64,000 bases of DNA from Caldilineaceae bacterium (lineage in GTDB: Bacteria > Chloroflexota > Anaerolineae > Caldilineales > Caldilineaceae): contig JACKBA010000005.1 of NCBI GenBank assembly GCA_020634815.1, positions 215,936 to 279,935 on the forward strand, in the 5' to 3' direction. The notes beneath the pieces were generated by a model. That model saw nothing but the letters and a program-made list of their open reading frames with translations, ran no database searches and was not told the origin of the DNA. The translations under genes and the position numbers were made by a program. This document shows, piece after piece, positions 29,559-38,090 of this stretch; within the stretch, counting starts at the first letter, position 1, and every line of letters begins with the position of its first letter.

Positions 29559-30432
29559 GGGGCACCTCCGTCGTGACGGGCGCTTCGGCCGACTCCTGGC
29601 TGCGTGCGGCGGTGCGCGGCGCCGGATGGCCGGGCACCGGGTCGGGCAGAATGTCGCGGTGAGTGTGATGGTGCGGCTTCTGGTGCACGATGATCATGCC
29701 GTCGTGGCGGATCACCATCATCTCGCCCTGGTAGGTCTCGCTGAGGACGGCGTCGGTGAAGACATCCTCGGGCGCGCCTTCGGCAATCACGCGGCGGTTG
29801 ATGCAGACCACCCACGGCACATGCGCCGCCGCGCTGTTGAGATCATGCGTCGTCATCAGGATAGTGATGCCCTGGCGGTTGAGGTCGGCGAGCAGGTGCA
29901 GCACATTCTCCGCCGTGCGCATGTCGACGCCGCTGGTCGGCTCGTCGAGCACCAGCAGTTCGGGTTGGGCGATGAGCGCACGCGCCAGAAAGACGCGCTG
30001 CTGCTGCCCGCCGGACAGGTTGCGGATGTGCCGGCCGGCCAGGTGGTCGATCTCCAGCCGCTCCAGCACGGCGTGCGCCTCGCGTTTGGCTGCCTTGCTG
30101 TGCCACGGGAGCCACCCATCGCGCCGCACCCGCCCCATGAGCACCACCTGCTCCACCGTCACCGGGAAGTTCCAGTCGACGGTCTCCAGTTGCGGCACGT
30201 AGCCCACGTGCGGTGCGGGCTGGTTGCGCAACGACTTGCCGTCGATCGCGACATCGCCCTGATTTGGCTGCAATGTGCCCAGCACCAGCTTGAGCAGGCT
30301 CGTCTTGCCGGCGCCACTGGGGCCGACGAGCGCCGCAAACTGCCCGCGATGCAGGTGCAGCGAGACATCGTCCAGCACGGGCGCCGTGCCATAGCGGAAC
30401 GAGACATTGCGCAATTCTACGAGTGGTTCCAT
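29542..30432 (-). CDS. znuC: metal ABC transporter ATP-binding protein (ZnuC-like)
   Basis: This 296-residue ATPase has Walker A GPSGAGKTS, the Q-loop (YVPQLETVDW), signature LSGGQQQR, Walker B LLVLDEP and the H-loop TTHD. The ABC domain ends near residue 240. A C-terminal extension with a His cluster (HQKPHHHTHRD) follows, which could buffer the metal. ATG 30432 is chosen because a GAAGGGAAG site precedes it and ELRNVSFRYG follows at once. Confidence 0.93.
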   Translation of the reverse strand: MEPLVELRNVSFRYGTAPVLDDVSLHLHRGQFAALVGPSGAGKTSLLKLVLGTLQPNQGDVAIDGKSLRNQPAPHVGYVPQLETVDWNFPVTVEQVVLMGRVRRDGWLPWHSKAAKREAHAVLERLEIDHLAGRHIRNLSGGQQQRVFLARALIAQPELLVLDEPTSGVDMRTAENVLHLLADLNRQGITILMTTHDLNSAAAHVPWVVCINRRVIAEGAPEDVFTDAVLSETYQGEMMVIRHDGMIIVHQKPHHHTHRDILPDPVPGHPAPRTAARSQESAEAPVTTEVPHAVAG

Positions 30433-30483
30433 GAACTTCCCTTCAGGCGCAGGAAAGCGCCCAACCGCGCTTCTTGAAAACTC

Positions 30484-30586
30484 CGCCACAAAGTCACAAA
30501 GGACTCAAAGCGGCACGAAGAGAGCTGTAGCGAGTCGCTGCCAGACGCCTCTTTGTGCAACTTCGTGTGCTTCGTGCCCTGGCGGT
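30484..30586. repeat. inverted repeat of the CTTCGTG family between znuA and znuC
   Basis: CGCCACAAAGTCACAAAGG and AGCGGCACGAAG on the left pair imperfectly with CTTTGTG, CTTCGTGTGCTTCGTG and GGCGGT on the right. It is a large hairpin inside the metal-uptake operon, made of words that recur at 59735, 62085, 62391 and 63921. Confidence 0.55.
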
Positions 30587-30605
30587 CTGCTTCTCAGCTT
30601 CTCTC

Positions 30606-31631
30606 CTACTGATTTTGCTCAACAGCAGCATCTTCGCCCGGGATGTTGCTGGTGTCGAACTGCGCCATGATTGACGGGTCGCCGCCCAGCGCCTCCGCCA
30701 TGACGCGCAGGTTCTCCGCCATCAGCCCGAGATACGAGTGACTGGCCTCGCCGGGCTGGCCGGGCAGGTCGTCGTCGCGCAGGTCGTCGACATAGGTGGC
30801 GCCTGTCTCGCGTGCGATCTGCTCCAGCACGGGCGACGGGAAGACCTCCGACCCGAAGATGGCCGGCACCGATTCCGCCTTGATCTGGTCGATGATCTCC
30901 ACCAACTCGCGTGCCGACGGCTCGGCAAAATCGGACGGCTGGATGGCCCCGATGACGGTCATGCCGTAGAGCGGCGCAAAATAGGCCCATGAGTCGTGAT
31001 AGGTCAGCAGCTTGCGGTTCTCTTCCGGGATGGTCGCCACGGTCTGCTTGATGGCCTCGTCCAGCGCCGCGATGCGCGCAGCGAATGCCTCGTAATTGGC
31101 GGCATAGTACTCGCCATTGTCCGGGTCGCGCGCCGTGAGCGTGTCGCGGATAATCTCCGCATACTTCAAAGAATGAAACGGATTCGGCCACAGATGGGGA
31201 TTGGGGCTGCCGGCTTCCTCGGGAAAGGAGAAGTCGTAGACGTACTCCTCCGGCGCAATCGTCTTATCGCCGAGCAGCACGATCTCGGCGCCGTCTCCGG
31301 CGTTCGCCTCGGCCAACTTGAGCGTCGGCTCCTCCAGTTTCAGGCCGTTGATGAAGATGATATCGGCATCGGCCAGTCGCCTGGCATCGGACGGCGCCGG
31401 CTCGAAGGTGTGCGAGTTGACGCCCTCGGGCACGATCCCCACGATCTCGGCGCGATCGCCGGCGATGTTGTAGGCAATGTTGGTGATGGGCGAAACCGTC
31501 GTGACGATGCGCAGCTTGCCCGGCTCAGCGGCGCCGGCAGCTTCGCTGGCGGCTGGTGGCGTCACCGCCGGCGCGCAGCCGGCGAGCGCCAGCACGACGA
31601 CAATGACGAGCGAAAGCGCAATTTTTTTCAT
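30606..31631 (-). CDS. znuA: zinc-type ABC transporter substrate-binding lipoprotein (ZnuA/TroA family)
   Basis: This 341-residue lipoprotein has its lipobox at LALAGC, giving acylated Cys19. Metal ligands of the cluster A-I family are seen: His74 (SHTFEP), His146 (NPHLWP), His212 (YHDSWAYF) and an Asp at 282/283. Three His plus Asp is the TroA-like set. His at the third place, rather than Glu, leans to zinc over manganese. It captures metal outside the membrane and hands it to the ZnuB/ZnuC pair encoded next. A palindrome 67 bases upstream matches one before the Fur-family gene, implying metal-dependent repression. Confidence 0.93.
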   Translation of the reverse strand: MKKIALSLVIVVVLALAGCAPAVTPPAASEAAGAAEPGKLRIVTTVSPITNIAYNIAGDRAEIVGIVPEGVNSHTFEPAPSDARRLADADIIFINGLKLEEPTLKLAEANAGDGAEIVLLGDKTIAPEEYVYDFSFPEEAGSPNPHLWPNPFHSLKYAEIIRDTLTARDPDNGEYYAANYEAFAARIAALDEAIKQTVATIPEENRKLLTYHDSWAYFAPLYGMTVIGAIQPSDFAEPSARELVEIIDQIKAESVPAIFGSEVFPSPVLEQIARETGATYVDDLRDDDLPGQPGEASHSYLGLMAENLRVMAEALGGDPSIMAQFDTSNIPGEDAAVEQNQ

Positions 31632-31697
31632 ATCTCGGCATCTCCTTTTGGATGCGCTGAAGTAGGGCGCAAGATTGTCGCACCATGTTCGCGCTGG

Positions 31698-31711
31698 TGC
31701 AAATAATTGCA
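31698..31711. promoter_or_regulatory. Zur-like operator before znuA
   Basis: TGCAAATAATTGCA is a near-palindrome (12 of 14 positions) flanked by GG and AG. The same half-sites occur before the Fur-family gene at 32353-32367. It lies 67 bases upstream of the znuA ATG. Confidence 0.7.
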
Positions 31712-31873
31712 AGTGCGAATGCTTACAAAGCAAAGAATCAATGGGTGCTCACAGAACGCGCGGTGGGCGCGCGCTATGCTGGAAGCGTTGCAATGGCGCC
31801 GATAGGAGATCGGTCGGCGAAGCTTCGCTAGCGATGTAAAGAGAGTAGGCGAGGCCGAAAGGATCGAAGCAGG

Positions 31874-32317
31874 CTATTGCGTGGCGGGCGGAGGATCGAT
31901 CAAACACTCCTCACACCAGCCAAAGATGACGGTATGGTTGGCATCGGCGACGAAGCGATAGCGCGTGCGCAGGTCGTTGGTCAGCGTTTCGAGCAGGTCG
32001 TCGGAGAATTCGATGGAGCGGCCGCACGTGCGGCAGATGGCATGGTGGTGGGTGCCGTGGGTGTGAAGCGCGTAGTGCGTGGCGCCGGTGCCCATGTCGG
32101 CTTCGGTCACCAGGTCGAGTTCGCGCAGCAGATCCAGCGTGCGATAGACGGTGGCGAGGTTGATGTAGCTGTTCACCCGCTGCACGCTGTCGTAGATCTC
32201 TTCGACAGTGACATGGCCCGGCATCTGCTCGATTGCGGCAAGGATGATCGCACGTTGCGGCGTCACGCGAATGCCGCGGCTTTTGAGAGTATCAATCAGT
32301 CGCTCGGTGCCTGCCAT
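31874..32317 (-). CDS. Fur-family regulator, probably zinc-sensing (Zur-like)
   Basis: This 147-residue repressor has a winged-helix domain (about 1-75, RVTPQRAIILAAI; ATVYRTLDLL recognition helix) and a metal-binding domain with HTHGTHHHAIC. The structural zinc sites are Cys95/98 and Cys135/138. The position holding the Fur-specific Glu is Ala here, so iron sensing is less likely. It lies upstream of the zinc-type ABC operon on the same strand, and both carry TGCAAAT-AATTGCA palindromes. This makes it the likely zinc-responsive, self-regulated repressor. A GGGGAGTG site precedes the ATG. Confidence 0.9.
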   Translation of the reverse strand: MAGTERLIDTLKSRGIRVTPQRAIILAAIEQMPGHVTVEEIYDSVQRVNSYINLATVYRTLDLLRELDLVTEADMGTGATHYALHTHGTHHHAICRTCGRSIEFSDDLLETLTNDLRTRYRFVADANHTVIFGWCEECLIDPPPATQ

Positions 32318-32352
32318 TTATCACTCCCCCTACCTGCCAATGCTATTGCAGG

Positions 32353-32367
32353 TGCAAATCAATTGCA
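32353..32367. promoter_or_regulatory. Zur-like operator before the Fur-family gene
   Basis: TGCAAAT-C-AATTGCA has 7-1-7 layout and shares both half-sites with the znuA site. An overlapping inverted pair ATTGCA-GG-TGCAAAT starts at 32345. It lies 36 bases before the regulator ATG and may also affect the divergent hydrolase gene. Confidence 0.7.
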
Positions 32368-32458
32368 AACCCTGGTCGTGTCGTGCTGACGTACAGCGTG
32401 CCGGCCGGCAGCGAGGCCAGGGGAGCAACCAGATAACGAGAAAGGGTGCGTTGGCTTC

Positions 32459-33367
32459 ATGGGTGACCTGACGGCTGCCGAACATAGTTGGTTGACGACG
32501 CCGCACGAGCGGTGGGTCCAGCCTTCGCCTGCCGATGCCATGCGGCTCCACGTACTGGAGTGGCCCGGCGCCGGCCGTCCTTTTGTGCTGCTGCACGGGC
32601 TGGCCAGCAATGCAACGACCTGGTCGGCGGTGGCGCGCGAACTCGCCGCACGCGGCCATCGCGTGCTGGCCGTGGATCAGCGCGGGCATGGACGCAGCGA
32701 CAAGCCCGACAGCGGCTACGGTTTCGACGCCGTCGTGGCTGACCTGGCGGGGCTGCTCGACGCGCTGGAGGTCGACGCGCCGGTCGTGGCCGGGCAGTCG
32801 TGGGGCGGCAACGTCGTGCTGGCCTTTGGCGCCACGCATCCCCGGCGTGCGCATCGCCTGGTCTTCGTCGACGGCGGCTTCCTGGATCTGCAAGCGCGGC
32901 CCGGCGTGAGCTGGGATCGCATCGCCGTCGACCTGCGCCCGCCCGATCTGACCGGAATGCCGCGCACCCTGCTCGCCGAGCGCATCCGTTCCTTCCACCC
33001 CGAATGGCCGGATGAAGGCATCGAGGCGACGCTGGCGAATTTCGAGGCGCTGCCCGACGGCACGGTGCGTCCGTGGCTGACGCTCGACCGGCACATGCTC
33101 ATCTTGCGCTCGCTGTGGGAGCAGCGCCCGGCCGAACTCTACCCGCTGGTCGAGCGCCCCGTCGCCATTGCGGTAGCGGAGGATGCGGGCAACCCCGAAT
33201 GGATGGCGGTCAAGCACGTCCAGGTGGCGGCGGCTGAGACCGGTCTACGCGACGTGCGCGTGCACTGGTTCGCCGACACGGCGCACGACATCCATGTGCA
33301 TCGCCCGGCCGAGCTGGCGGCGTTTCTGCTGGAGGAGCCGGCTGCGGCGGAGGGCGGTGCGCGATGA
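32459..33367 (+). CDS. alpha/beta hydrolase
   Basis: This 302-residue alpha/beta-hydrolase-fold enzyme has the oxyanion HG motif (LLHGLASNATTW), nucleophile elbow GQSWGG near residue 117 and a C-terminal His in TAHDIHVHRP near residue 280. DQRGHGRSDKP is typical of the epoxide-hydrolase/haloperoxidase-like branch. No signal peptide is seen. Its stop overlaps the start of the next gene (ATGA), so the two are cotranscribed. Substrate is unknown. Confidence 0.85.
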   Translation: MGDLTAAEHSWLTTPHERWVQPSPADAMRLHVLEWPGAGRPFVLLHGLASNATTWSAVARELAARGHRVLAVDQRGHGRSDKPDSGYGFDAVVADLAGLLDALEVDAPVVAGQSWGGNVVLAFGATHPRRAHRLVFVDGGFLDLQARPGVSWDRIAVDLRPPDLTGMPRTLLAERIRSFHPEWPDEGIEATLANFEALPDGTVRPWLTLDRHMLILRSLWEQRPAELYPLVERPVAIAVAEDAGNPEWMAVKHVQVAAAETGLRDVRVHWFADTAHDIHVHRPAELAAFLLEEPAAAEGGAR

Positions 33368-34428
33368 GCAGCCAGCCAGGCCCCATTGTCCTGCTTGGCT
33401 CGGGCGAGACGGCGCCGAACGCACAGAAGATCTACCACCGCCTCTTCACGCAGCTTCAGGAAGAGGTGCGCGTCGCGATCCTGGAGACGCCCGCCGGCTT
33501 TGAGCCGAACTCCGATTACGTCGCGGAGCAGATTGCCGTGTACCTGCGCAAGCGGCTGCAGAACTTCCGGCCCGCTGTGACCATCGTCCCGGCGCGGCGG
33601 CGTGACGGTGTGCTGAGCACGGACAACCCGGAGATCGTCGGCGCGCTCTACAATGCCAACTTCCTGCTCATGGGGCCGGGCAGCCCGACCTACACGGTGC
33701 GCCACCTGCGTGAGACGTATGCGTGGCACGTGCTGCGCGCCATGAACCGCCTGGGTGCCACGCTCTTTTTCGCCAGCGCCGCCACCCTCGCCATGAGCCG
33801 CCAGACGCTGCCCATCTACGAGATCTACAAAGTCGGCGAAGATCTGCACTGGAAGCCCGGGCTCGACTTCTTTGACGATTTCGGTCTCTCGTTGATCTTT
33901 GTGTCGCACTGGAACAACAACGACGGCGGCGACGTGCTCGATACGAGTCGCTGCTACCTGGGCCAGGAGCGCTTTGGCCGGCTGCTGGCCATGCTGCCCG
34001 ATGATCCGGCGCGGCGCATCGTGGGCATCGACGAGAACACGGCGCTGGTCATCGAGCCGGCCGCCGCGCGCTGCACCGTGCACGGCGTCGGTACCGTGGT
34101 TGTCTGTCACGGCGAGGAGCGCCGGATCTTTGCCGCGGGCACGACCTTTCCCATCGACGTGCTCGGCGCGTTCCGCCTGCCCGGGGCAAGCGACGGAATA
34201 CCGCCTGTCGTGTGGCAGGCGACGACGGATGGCGTGGCCGCGTCACGCCGTGCGCGGCAGGAGTCGCGCATTCCCGGCGCAGAGGTGATGGCGTTGGTGG
34301 AAGAACGGGACGAGGCGCGCCGGCGCAAGGATTGGGCCGAGTCCGACCGGCTGCGCGACGAGATTCATGCACGCGGCTGGCAGGTGCAGGACACGGCCGG
34401 CGGCTCGCGCCTGGAAGCCGTTGACTGA
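33364..34428 (+). CDS. S51/type 1 GATase-like protein fused to a CysS-type C-terminal domain
   Basis: The product has 354 residues. The N-terminal part (about 5-275) resembles peptidase S51/cyanophycinase-like class I amidotransferase folds: IVLLGSGETAPNA, LMGPGSPTYTVRHL and FFASAATLAMS, with Ser in the nucleophile elbow. The last 47 residues (EVMALVEERDEARRRKDW...ESDRLRDEIHARGW) match the small helical domain at the end of cysteinyl-tRNA synthetases. No tRNA synthetase core is present. The enzyme may cleave a peptide or isopeptide and could bind RNA through its tail; both are inference. It is translationally coupled to the hydrolase upstream. Confidence 0.75.
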   Translation: MSSQPGPIVLLGSGETAPNAQKIYHRLFTQLQEEVRVAILETPAGFEPNSDYVAEQIAVYLRKRLQNFRPAVTIVPARRRDGVLSTDNPEIVGALYNANFLLMGPGSPTYTVRHLRETYAWHVLRAMNRLGATLFFASAATLAMSRQTLPIYEIYKVGEDLHWKPGLDFFDDFGLSLIFVSHWNNNDGGDVLDTSRCYLGQERFGRLLAMLPDDPARRIVGIDENTALVIEPAAARCTVHGVGTVVVCHGEERRIFAAGTTFPIDVLGAFRLPGASDGIPPVVWQATTDGVAASRRARQESRIPGAEVMALVEERDEARRRKDWAESDRLRDEIHARGWQVQDTAGGSRLEAVD

Positions 34429-34441
34429 AGGCCGGCTCTTG

Positions 34442-35644
34442 TCAGCCCGCCGGCCGTTTGCGGCCCAGGTCGCTGGCAGGGCGGATCGACGTGTCGCCGT
34501 AGCGCTTGCGCAGCTCGCGCACGGCGTCGTAGAGCCGTTCCTGGCGCTCGTCCGGCTGGTCCCACAGGCTGAGCTGGCGGGCATCGCTCAGCCCGGTTAC
34601 GCCCACGCCGATGAGACGCACCGCCAGCCGATCCCACGCTTTGTCGAGCAACTCAATGACTGCTGATTCGATCACCTGGGCATCGTCGGTTGGATGTGAC
34701 AGGGTGGTCTGCCGCGTCAGCGTCGTGAAGTCCTGCGCACGCAACTTCAGTTTGACCGTGGCGCCCTGCAATTGCTCCTGGCGGAGCGAGCGCGCCACCT
34801 CGGCCGCCTGCTCGCGCAGCGTGGCACGCAGTACGTCGCCGTCGGTGACGTCGCGCACGAAGGTCGTCTCCTGGCTGATGGACTTGCGCTCGTGCTCGGT
34901 GGTGACGGGACGGGCGTCGATGCCGCGGGCGTGACGGGCAAGGTCCAGGCCGTGCTTGCCGAAGCGCTTGATCAGGTCGGCTTCCGGCCAGCGTGCGATG
35001 TCGCCGATGGTGTGGATGCCCAGCGCGGCCAGCTCCTTGGCGGTCTTCGGCCCGACGCCCCACAGGGCATCGGCGGGCAGCGGCGCCAGGAAGTCAGCCT
35101 CGGCGCCGGGAGGGACAAGTTGCAGCGCGTTGGGCGGGCCGTCACCGCGTGCGGCGGCCTTACCCACGTTATTGGCGATCTTGGCGACGAGCTTGTTGGT
35201 GGCGACGCCTAGCGAGCAGGGCAGGTCCAGCTCGCGACGGATCGACGCCTGGAGGCGCCGCGCCAGGTCGACCGCCTTCTCGGCGCGGTCGGTGACATCG
35301 AGAAAGGCTTCGTCGATGGAGATCTGCTCGACCAGGGGCGTCACTTCATGGAGGATGGCCATGACGCGGCGGGACATGGCGGCGTAGGCGCGGTGGCGCG
35401 CCGGCACGATGAGCAGCCCGGGGCAGAGGCGTAGCGCCTGACCCATGGGCATGGCCGAGTGCACGCCGAGGCGGCGCGCCGGGTAGGAGCAGGAGGCGAC
35501 TACGCCGCGGCTCTCCGGCCTCCCGCCCACGGCGAACGCCTTGCCGCGCAGCGCCGGATTGTGCAGTTCTTCCACCGCGCAGAAGAACGCGTCGAGGTCG
35601 AGGTGGATGATCTTGCGGGTGGGCGCGGGCGTGGTGGCCGGCAT
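34442..35644 (-). CDS. dinB: DNA polymerase IV (Y-family)
   Basis: This 400-residue translesion polymerase has the catalytic acids in IIHLDLDAFFCAVE and SIDEAFLDVT, the steric loop region ASCSYPARRLGV, the helix-hairpin-helix LWGVGPKTAKELAALGI and a little-finger domain. A beta-clamp binding motif QLSLW is at 357-361, followed by a basic tail. No SOS box was found in the short spacer upstream. A second error-prone polymerase gene (dnaE2) lies 6.6 kb away on the same strand. Confidence 0.95.
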   Translation of the reverse strand: MPATTPAPTRKIIHLDLDAFFCAVEELHNPALRGKAFAVGGRPESRGVVASCSYPARRLGVHSAMPMGQALRLCPGLLIVPARHRAYAAMSRRVMAILHEVTPLVEQISIDEAFLDVTDRAEKAVDLARRLQASIRRELDLPCSLGVATNKLVAKIANNVGKAAARGDGPPNALQLVPPGAEADFLAPLPADALWGVGPKTAKELAALGIHTIGDIARWPEADLIKRFGKHGLDLARHARGIDARPVTTEHERKSISQETTFVRDVTDGDVLRATLREQAAEVARSLRQEQLQGATVKLKLRAQDFTTLTRQTTLSHPTDDAQVIESAVIELLDKAWDRLAVRLIGVGVTGLSDARQLSLWDQPDERQERLYDAVRELRKRYGDTSIRPASDLGRKRPAG

Positions 35645-35671
35645 GGTGAAACCCCGTCGCGGGCAACTCTG

Positions 35672-36673
35672 TCAGTAGCCCAGCACTTTGTCGACCTTGT
35701 TCGGCACATCCTCGCCGTTGGCCGCGGCCGTGATCAGCGTTGCCAGCTCTTGCAGGCGCCGCCCCTCCGCCGCTTCCAGCCAGCCGCCGCGGTGCGGGCT
35801 CATGACGACGTTGTCCAACTCGTGGAACGGAAAGCGCGAGGGCAGCGTGTGGCCGCGCTCCTCCTCGCCGTGCGGGTAGGTGTACCACACGTCGATGCCC
35901 GCCCCGGCCAGGCGCCCGGCGTGCAGCGCGTTGTAGAGCGCCTCTTCGTTGATAACGGGGCCGCGCCCGACGTTGATGACGATGGCACCCTTCGGCAGGG
36001 CAGCCAACTCCGCCGCATCGATGAGCCCGACGGTCTCCGGCGTCTGCGGCAGGACGCAGATCAGCACGTCCGTCTCGGGCAGGAGGGCAGGCAACTGGTC
36101 GGCGGCAAAGAGTTCGACGCCATCCTCGACGGGCGCGTGCGGCACCCGGCGGCGCACGCCGCGCACCTGCATGCCGAGCGCCTGGCAGACGGGCGCGATC
36201 TGCCGGCCGATGGCGCCATAGCCCAAGATGAGTACGCGCCGCCCGGAGAGCAGCAGCGACGGCGCGCCCGTGTAGCGCTGGCGCCAGTCGCCCTGGCGCA
36301 GCAGGCGGTCAAGCGGCACGACGAACTTGGCCGTAGCAAACATGAGCGCCAGCGCAAATTCGGCGGTGGCGACGTCATTGTAGTGCAGGTTGTGCAGATC
36401 GACGTTTGGATATTGCTGCAGCAACTGCTGCATCTCCAGCGACACGCCGGCATAGGGCACGATCACGGCGCGCAACGTTGGGCTGGCGTCGAGCCACTCG
36501 GCCTTGGCGGTGCCGTGGACGAGAACGTGGCAGTCGGCGGGCTGGGCATCGTCCGGCGCTACGGTGATGCGGACATTCGACGGCACCAGCGCGCGCAGTT
36601 GGTCGACCCGTTTCGTGAGATCGGACGGGGGGATGTGCACAGTAAGGAGTGATTGGTTGCTGTCGGTCTTCAT
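35672..36673 (-). CDS. D-isomer-specific 2-hydroxyacid dehydrogenase
   Basis: This 333-residue NAD(P)-dependent oxidoreductase has the nucleotide-binding motif LILGYGAIGRQIA near residue 148. Catalytic residues are the Arg in NVGRGPVINEEAL, an acidic residue in the DVWYTYPHGEEE region and the His in MSPHRGGW. The motif SPHRGGW in place of the usual TPHIAG separates it from phosphoglycerate dehydrogenases. The substrate is unknown. ATG 36673 is used; a TTG lies 9 bases upstream in frame. Confidence 0.87.
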   Translation of the reverse strand: MKTDSNQSLLTVHIPPSDLTKRVDQLRALVPSNVRITVAPDDAQPADCHVLVHGTAKAEWLDASPTLRAVIVPYAGVSLEMQQLLQQYPNVDLHNLHYNDVATAEFALALMFATAKFVVPLDRLLRQGDWRQRYTGAPSLLLSGRRVLILGYGAIGRQIAPVCQALGMQVRGVRRRVPHAPVEDGVELFAADQLPALLPETDVLICVLPQTPETVGLIDAAELAALPKGAIVINVGRGPVINEEALYNALHAGRLAGAGIDVWYTYPHGEEERGHTLPSRFPFHELDNVVMSPHRGGWLEAAEGRRLQELATLITAAANGEDVPNKVDKVLGY

Positions 36674-36715
36674 AGCCGGCAATCATACCACGCTGTCGCC
36701 CTGCCGGACAGTTAC

Positions 36716-36745
36716 TTGTCCGAGAGTTGGATCGCGGTGTAGACT
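36716..36745 (+). promoter_or_regulatory. candidate promoter for ppgK
   Basis: TTGTCC and TAGACT are separated by 18 bases in the divergent spacer, 45 bases before the ppgK ATG. It is a sequence match only. Confidence 0.4.
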
Positions 36746-36790
36746 TTAGTGGCTAATCCTCTCAATCGTACATGCGCCGGGAGAAATCAT

Positions 36791-37540
36791 ATGCAGACGC
36801 TTGGCATCGACATTGGCGGCAGTGGCATCAAGGGAGCGTTGGTCGACGTCGAAAAGGGCGAGATGGCCACCAAGCGCCATCGCATCGCAACGCCGCAGCC
36901 CTCGACCCCGGAGGCAGTCGCCGCGGTGGTCAACGACATCGTCCGCCACTTTGATTACCAGGGGCCGGTCGGAGTTACCTTTCCCGCAATCGTTGCGCAC
37001 GGCGTCACCAAGACGGCGGCCAATGTCGACAAGTTGTGGATCGATGCGCCGGCGCAGACCATTTTCACGGAAGCCACGGGCCAGCCCGTCTACGTGCTCA
37101 ACGATGCCGATGCCGCGGGCGTTGCCGAGATGACCTTTGGCGCCGGCCGCGACCTGGCGAGCGGCATCGTCATCCTGCTGACCTTTGGCACCGGTATCGG
37201 CAGCGCGATCTTTCACGACCGCAAGCTGCTGCCGAACACGGAATTCGGCCACGTGCCCATGCCCATGAAGGGGCTGATCGCCGAGCACTATTGTTCCGAC
37301 CGCATCCGCAAGGAAGAGGATCTGAAGTGGGGGCCGTGGGGCACGCGCGTCGACCACTACCTGGCGTTGATGGAACTGCTCTTTTCGCCCGACGTCTTCA
37401 TCATCGGCGGCGGCGTCAGCAAGAAGTTCAACAAATTCGCCCCAAAGTTTCGCCGCAATGCCGAGGTCGTCGTCGCGCAACTGCTCAACGAAGCGGGCAT
37501 CGTCGGAGCCGCCATGTATGCCTACGAACAGATGAAGTAG
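36791..37540 (+). CDS. ppgK: polyphosphate glucokinase (ROK family)
   Basis: This 249-residue cytoplasmic kinase makes glucose 6-phosphate from glucose with polyphosphate (and usually ATP) as donor. The phosphate-binding LGIDIGGSGIKGALVD opens the protein. LNDADAAGVAEMTFGAG and LLTFGTGIGSAIF carry the catalytic Asp and nucleotide loop, and the C-terminal IGGGVSKKF is typical of PpgK. Length matches actinobacterial PpgK. GGGAGAA precedes the ATG. PPK2 kinases 0.6-2.5 kb downstream use the same polymer. Confidence 0.93.
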   Translation: MQTLGIDIGGSGIKGALVDVEKGEMATKRHRIATPQPSTPEAVAAVVNDIVRHFDYQGPVGVTFPAIVAHGVTKTAANVDKLWIDAPAQTIFTEATGQPVYVLNDADAAGVAEMTFGAGRDLASGIVILLTFGTGIGSAIFHDRKLLPNTEFGHVPMPMKGLIAEHYCSDRIRKEEDLKWGPWGTRVDHYLALMELLFSPDVFIIGGGVSKKFNKFAPKFRRNAEVVVAQLLNEAGIVGAAMYAYEQMK

Positions 37541-37549
37541 GCAGACACG

Positions 37550-37936
37550 ATGGAGCATGCGCCCTTCGACCAGCAGGTGACCTTTCTCTACACGCTCGAT
37601 CTGGCGGCGACGGCGCGCTTCTATGAACAGGTGCTCGGTCTCTCCCTGGTGCTTGATCAAGGAAGCTGCCGTATCTATCGCGTCAGCGCCGACGGCTTCC
37701 TCGGCTTTTGCCAGCGAGCCGAAGCGCCCGAAGCGCCGACGGGCATCATCGTCACCCTGGTTACGGAGGATGTCGACGGCTGGCATGGCCGGCTGGCTGC
37801 GCGCGGCGTGATCTTCGAGAAGGCGCCGGCGCTCAATCCAACGTACAACATCTACCACTGTTTTCTGCGCGACCCGAACGGCTACCTGCTAGAGATTCAG
37901 AGCTTCCGCGACCCGGCGTGGCCGCGCAGAGAGTAG
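37550..37936 (+). CDS. VOC-family (glyoxalase/dioxygenase fold) protein
   Basis: This 128-residue single-module vicinal-oxygen-chelate protein has the beta-alpha-beta repeats LYTLDLAATARFYEQVLGLSL and VTEDVDGWHGRLAARGV, ending in FLRDPNGYLLEIQSF with the conserved metal-binding Glu. It could be a lyase, isomerase or dioxygenase, or a binding protein. It starts 9 bases after ppgK and is probably in its operon. Confidence 0.85.
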   Translation: MEHAPFDQQVTFLYTLDLAATARFYEQVLGLSLVLDQGSCRIYRVSADGFLGFCQRAEAPEAPTGIIVTLVTEDVDGWHGRLAARGVIFEKAPALNPTYNIYHCFLRDPNGYLLEIQSFRDPAWPRRE

Positions 37937-38022
37937 CCAGAGCGAGCATTACGCCCCTTCCCGCGGGTCTTTCCCAGGGCAACGCTCCCCGTTGCCGGCT
38001 CGTCCGGAGGAGAAAAAGGAGA

Positions 38023-38062
38023 ATGGCAGAGCGGCAGGATCATCCTGCCGCTCTGCCATTTC
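38023..38062. terminator. bidirectional terminator (near-perfect palindrome)
   Basis: Two 18-base arms (ATGGCAGAGCGGCAGGAT and its exact complement) flank a single C and are followed by TTTCTA. It separates the convergent VOC and PPK2 genes. Confidence 0.9.
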
Positions 38063-38090
38063 TAGACTGCGTTGTGTGGGTCGGAGCGCG

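Noticed and set aside
30606..31191. Second frame over the znuA gene on the same strand
   Set aside because: It is an out-of-frame reading; the lipobox and metal ligands are in the chosen frame.
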